Assembly (NCBI GenBank): GCA_905221605.1
Contig: CAJNDS010000602.1
Location: 645,001 to 709,000 of the forward strand
DNA: 64,000 nt
Origin: Symbiodinium natans
Lineage: Eukaryota; Sar; Dinophyceae; Suessiales; Symbiodiniaceae
Direction: 5' to 3'
Part shown: positions 60,582 to 64,000 of the stretch, one piece after another
How the letters are laid out: every line of letters begins with the position of its first letter
Numbering within the stretch: the stretch's first letter is position 1
Made by a program: the position numbers and the translations under genes
The notes under the pieces: model-generated
What the model was told of the DNA's origin: nothing
The model's input: only the letters and a program-made list of their open reading frames with translations
Database searches by the model: none

Positions 60582-60925
60582 AAGTGCGTGTGTTTTACAT
60601 GTTGAGTGGCCTCGGTGACTGCGCTGCTTACGGGACCTTCGGGTCGGGTGCAGTGGCAGCTGCCAAACTTGCTCTCTAGAAGAGCCGTGTACATTCTTGT
60701 ACATGACGTAGCTCGCATAGCGAAGTTCACCCCTCGCAGCGTCGGAAAGAAAGAAAGAATCATGACCACCCATGTCTGCCCATGCCCAGCTGACTCCTGG
60801 CTCAGCTGGCCCTGACCTAACCCGAGTTGGGGCCAAGCATAGAGTGTGAGCATTTCTTTCGAGGCGCTACGCCCCTAGTTGCTTTCGAGAGGTTTCAGGC
60901 CCAGTAAGCCCGGTGTTTTCTCTCT
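60582..60925. other. no recognisable gene
   Basis: Short motif-less ORFs only. Confidence 0.4.
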
Positions 60926-61158
60926 GTGTTGCCCAGAGAGTCGCCCGCGCCCATGGCCTCGAACAGTCCCATGCCTACTCGGACAGCTCAAGACGCCTCG
61001 GATGAAGACTACTGTAGCAGCTGGCAACAGCTGCTCCACTTGCATCAAAGACGCATCGCTCTGTGGCAACGCTCGGAGGACATGCCTCAGAGCCTGCCGC
61101 GCTCTACTATGGTGCACATTTCGCCTGAGGGTCTCTCGACTGCACAGGTTCCCACTGG

Positions 61159-61662
61159 ATGCCCGAGTTCTATGCCGACTACGCCCTCGAGACGCCCGCC
61201 AGAAGCGCATGCTCCCACTGGATGCCCGACCTCATCGCAGCCTACATCTTCGCAATGCCCTGCAGCTTCGGTGACAGCCCTGCCCAGCACAATCAGCTCC
61301 GAGCCCAAGAGATCCACTCACGCTTACTCGGCGGCCAAGCCGAGCACCTTAAACACAGCCTCGCTGTGTGCAACTCACTGCTTAATTCAGCCCTTAATGC
61401 CCTAGCCCAAGCCCATTTAGCTCATGCCCGCCTAACAGAGGACCTCGACTTGCTGGCTTCGGATTTCTTAGCATATAAGATTCGGGCCCAGGCCGAATTT
61501 CTCCGCCTAAGCGCCACGGTTGAGCCCATGCCGGCACAGCTTAACATAGCCAGACGCATGGCGGCCTTGCCCTACGAAGCCAACCCCCTCGCCAGGATAC
61601 GCCGAGAAATCCTTAACCTAGAAGATCGTGTCAACCGCCTCGAACGGAACCTGCCCCCCTAA
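61159..61662 (+). CDS. hypothetical protein with coiled-coil C-terminus
   Basis: The most protein-like part runs from about 61300 to 61662: HSRLLGGQAEHLKHSLAVC, LTEDLDLLASDFLAYKIRAQ and RIRREILNLEDRVNRLERN, an amphipathic helical and coiled-coil pattern. The overlapping frame 60926-61405 begins MASNSPMPTRTAQDASDEDY and has two Pro/Thr-rich repeats (VPTGCPSS, APTGCPTS). The native protein may start there and shift frames near 61300. No family recognised. Confidence 0.35.
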   Translation: MPEFYADYALETPARSACSHWMPDLIAAYIFAMPCSFGDSPAQHNQLRAQEIHSRLLGGQAEHLKHSLAVCNSLLNSALNALAQAHLAHARLTEDLDLLASDFLAYKIRAQAEFLRLSATVEPMPAQLNIARRMAALPYEANPLARIRREILNLEDRVNRLERNLPP

Positions 61663-62425
61663 GCCCTACCCAACATGCCCGCCCAGGTCATGTTCCGGCA
61701 GCTCCTTTTGGCTTCTGAGCAATGCAGCGCAGATTTTGCCTCCCCTTCCTGCCGGGCCACGCCGCGGGGTCAACATGCTTTTCACGCCGCCCATGCGCTC
61801 CTTTTGCTCTCGGTGCCAGAACACCCAATGCCGCCGGCAGTGTTCTCTGCACATGACGCCCCTGCAGCGCACACATGCCCATGTCTTTGCCTTGCACGGC
61901 CTGCCCATTGCCGCACTCCTGCCTCTGCATGTCCGTTGGCACTGCCTGGTCTCCTTGAGCCACATCTTGTCCAACATCTGGACCTGCCTATTGCCGGCCT
62001 CCAGGCATTCCTTGCACGCCATTGACTGGTGGACCGCCTCTGATTGCAGGTGGTATCTTTCCGGGCTGCCCATGCCGCCCAGTCAGGCCTCTTCAGAGCC
62101 CGTTCTGAGCGCGTGGGGAGTTTCTTAGCTTTTTCGCCCTTTCTTCTTGGTTTCCTTGTCTGCTTCGCTTGGTTGCTGGGTGGTGTGTTGTTGTTGCTTC
62201 GGTTGGTGGTGTTGTTCGTCTTTCTTGTTCTTCTTGCTTCTCACGGCGATCTGTTTCACACCTAGTTGCGAGACCCACAAGAACGGCCTACTGTGCTACT
62301 GATGTAGTAAAGAGGCGTCCGCATTAAAAAAAAAAGAATTCTTTCTTCTGTGTTCGAGACAACAACAGATCGATCATCGTCCCGGAAGACTGCCCCGGGT
62401 TCTGCTACGGGCAGTAACTACAGCT
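61663..62425. other. no assigned gene; GT/TTC-rich tract
   Basis: 61675-62073 is open on both strands with no motif I trust. 62130-62262 is a T/G-rich tract with TTCTTCTTGGTTTCCTTG and GTTGTTGTTGCTTCGG words, and (A)10 lies at 62326-62335. Confidence 0.35.
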
Positions 62426-63041
62426 GTGTCAGCTGCCGGGACGAATCGAGGGGTCGTGGCCACATCCCTACACAGAGTCTTGGAGTTCTTGACAAGCGCG
62501 CAACCCAGACGGCTAAGGCCAGCGCTGCGAGATGTCGTTTTTGTGTACACAGATGCATTTCAGGAGGGAGCAGACAATCTTGACATGGGGCTTGGGGCAG
62601 TGGTTCAGGACCAGGAAGGAACCACCTTAGGGTGGTTTGGACTCATGCTACCCCGTGATGTAGCTGAGGACATCCTACGTGACGGAAGCAAGTGCATCAA
62701 CGAGCTAGAAAGCCTAACGGTTGCACTGTGTGTCCGCCTATGTGCGACCGTGCTGCTACAACGTCATGTTGTTTTCTACCTTGACAATGACACTGCTTCG
62801 GATGCAGAGCGAGAATGCTATGCTAGATGCCGTGGCCAAGATTTCGGCTGTCCATGCGGTCGAGTTATCCTGCATCCCATGGTACGCGCGTGTACCTTCA
62901 CGCAGCAACATAGCTGACGCACCGAGTCGCGGCTGCTTCTTGGGTCTTCCAAATTCTGGCAGGATTCACGATGACGTTGTTGTGGAAACTTTGCGTGAGG
63001 TGTTAAGACAAGCACACCGCTTTGTTAACCAGGCTACCTGA
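62426..63041 (+). pseudogene. retroelement RNase H-like domain, frameshifted
   Basis: The first frame has VVFVYTDAFQEG (first Asp), GLGAVVQDQEGTTLGWFG, ELESLTVAL (Glu) and VVFYLDNDTASDA (Asp). The frame shifts near 62800 and continues as SENAMLDAVAKISAV and CIPWYARVPSRSNIADAPSR (last Asp) to 63041. The pattern TDA...GLGAV...ELE...DND.A...WYARVPS.SN.AD.PSR is typical of RNase H domains in dinoflagellate retroelements (recollection). RT upstream is not visible, so this is a fragment with at least one indel. Confidence 0.6.
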
Positions 63042-63398
63042 CCGAGGAAGGGACTTCTGTCTTCTTTTCTCCCCTTACCTAGGAGGGGCTTTTCGTGTTT
63101 TGCACCCAGTGCCAGTGAGACAGAAGACCTGCGTCAGACAGGCGATTGGTTCTGTGCCCTTCCTCGGAAAATGGATCGACTGGATTGAATGTGTAGTATT
63201 GAGTGATAGAAAGGATGGAGAATATATTCATGGCGTGAATTTGAGAACAAAATAAGGGCATTGTGCTCTTGAGTACAAACCTTTATTTTGAGACAAATTT
63301 TTTTACCATGGAATGTGTGAGAAAATTTTGGCTCAGCCTGAGAGAGCGCCTGGAGAGTCAGGTGAGCAGAATAACAAGTCCCGCCCTCCCACCCAGCA
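63042..63398. other. no recognisable gene
   Basis: AT-richer sequence with short ORFs; nothing supported. Confidence 0.4.
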
Positions 63399-63785
63399 TT
63401 GAAGGATCGCTGCTGTTGTACAGTGACACTGTACGATCTGGCTCACATCTCCCCTGAGTTCGTAGTGTGGCGGCCCAAGCTTCTTCTCAACTGCTTTGCA
63501 ATGGACGCACCTCCCAGGGTCACCGCGTTGCAGATGAGATCGTTTGAGATGTGGGTCCGTACATTGAGTATGGACCAACTTGTCATGGTGGCAGAACGAA
63601 TTGAGGACGTTCTGGCAGACAGGGAGCTGGAAATCCGTGGTCGCTTGCAAGCCGGTTCATGTGTTTACTCATGTCTGTTTACTGTTGTGAAAGAACACCG
63701 TACTTTGTTGCCTTTGGTTCAAGCCACACACCAAATCATGCAGCTTGCATTGCATCGCTTGGTAGCTTCGCTTTTTTCGATGTAG
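63399..63785 (+). CDS. hypothetical protein
   Basis: The ATG at 63501 (MDAPPRVTALQMRSFEMWV) is a more likely start than 63399. The product is then 94 residues, helical, with TLSMDQLVMVAERIEDVLAD and an uncharacterised C-terminus with VHLLP-like hydrophobic helices. No homology recognised; it may be chance. Confidence 0.25.
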   Translation: MKDRCCCTVTLYDLAHISPEFVVWRPKLLLNCFAMDAPPRVTALQMRSFEMWVRTLSMDQLVMVAERIEDVLADRELEIRGRLQAGSCVYSCLFTVVKEHRTLLPLVQATHQIMQLALHRLVASLFSM

Positions 63786-64000
63786 CTTAGCTTTAGTATG
63801 CATCAGCAGCTTTTTGCATATGCCTCTAACTTTGTCAGGACGCCTTCTTTAGGGTATGGTATGTAGCCTTCAACTGTCTTTGCCCATTAGGGGTCGTGCA
63901 CGTTGCTCTCGCGGAGAGCAGCAGATGGTCCACATTACGCCTGCCTGGCCTCTTCCGTCAACTCGTCACCCTGAGCATGGACCCAAGGGACTTTGCTTTG

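Overview
The window looks like nuclear DNA of a dinoflagellate, most likely a symbiodiniacean or relative. The reasons: Ty1/copia polyproteins with dinoflagellate-style extra domains, RCC1-type repeat and TET/JBP-like dioxygenase genes, 11-base matches to the 3' end of the dinoflagellate spliced leader (SL), degenerate TTTAGGG tracts, sparse genes and abundant simple repeats. No rRNA, tRNA, CRISPR array or bacterial operon was seen. The taxonomic call is inference from family knowledge, not a database match.

Layout. 1-18 kb is almost gene-free: degenerate (GTTTGAAAG)n/(CAAACTTTC)n tracts, several minisatellites, a telomere-like patch and a 0.5-kb CT-rich microsatellite. 18.1-21.9 kb holds two decayed retroelement pieces: a minus-strand copia-like relic and a plus-strand non-LTR RNase H tail with a one-base frameshift.

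23.6-36.4 kb is the best-resolved unit. It is a complete Ty1/copia LTR retrotransposon with 576/575-bp LTRs that I count to differ at three places, an initiator-Met-type primer binding site, a polypurine tract and a TGGAG target duplication. It carries gag-protease, an additional 695-residue ORF2, and integrase-RT-RNase H with an unrecognised C-terminal domain. The RT has lost its catalytic palm by in-frame deletion, so this young copy was presumably mobilised in trans. Its 3' LTR is split by a 2.58-kb nested insertion that begins with an SL-like end and is flanked by a 15-bp duplication. A paralogous unoccupied target site lies at 37.2 kb.

37-47 kb is GC-rich and has most of the host-like genes: a minus-strand TET/JBP-type 2OG dioxygenase, a small secreted protein, a ubiquitin-like/RCC1 protein, a J-domain protein running into a P-loop NTPase, and an F-box-like protein. 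A foldback element with 90-bp units lies among them. 47.6-50.7 kb (minus) is a virus-like module: a tail-fibre-like protein ending in an S74 endosialidase-type chaperone domain, then 2 nt later a stand-alone DDE integrase; both are frameshifted.

50.7-53.3 kb is a retroelement-like segment with zinc fingers and an intact ubiquitin-specific-protease domain. 54.2-60.0 kb is a second copia polyprotein, 1854 residues without a stop, with all PR/IN/RT/RH motifs and a C-terminal membrane span plus YHxxxC...PCxxC zinc module. An identical 97-bp direct repeat brackets it. 60.9-63.8 kb holds small unknown ORFs and a frameshifted RNase H relic.

The genes do not form one pathway. The window is a layered record of mobile DNA around a small gene island, and the recurring theme is element-encoded or element-adjacent accessory domains (methyltransferase-like, USP, TET/JBP, S74).
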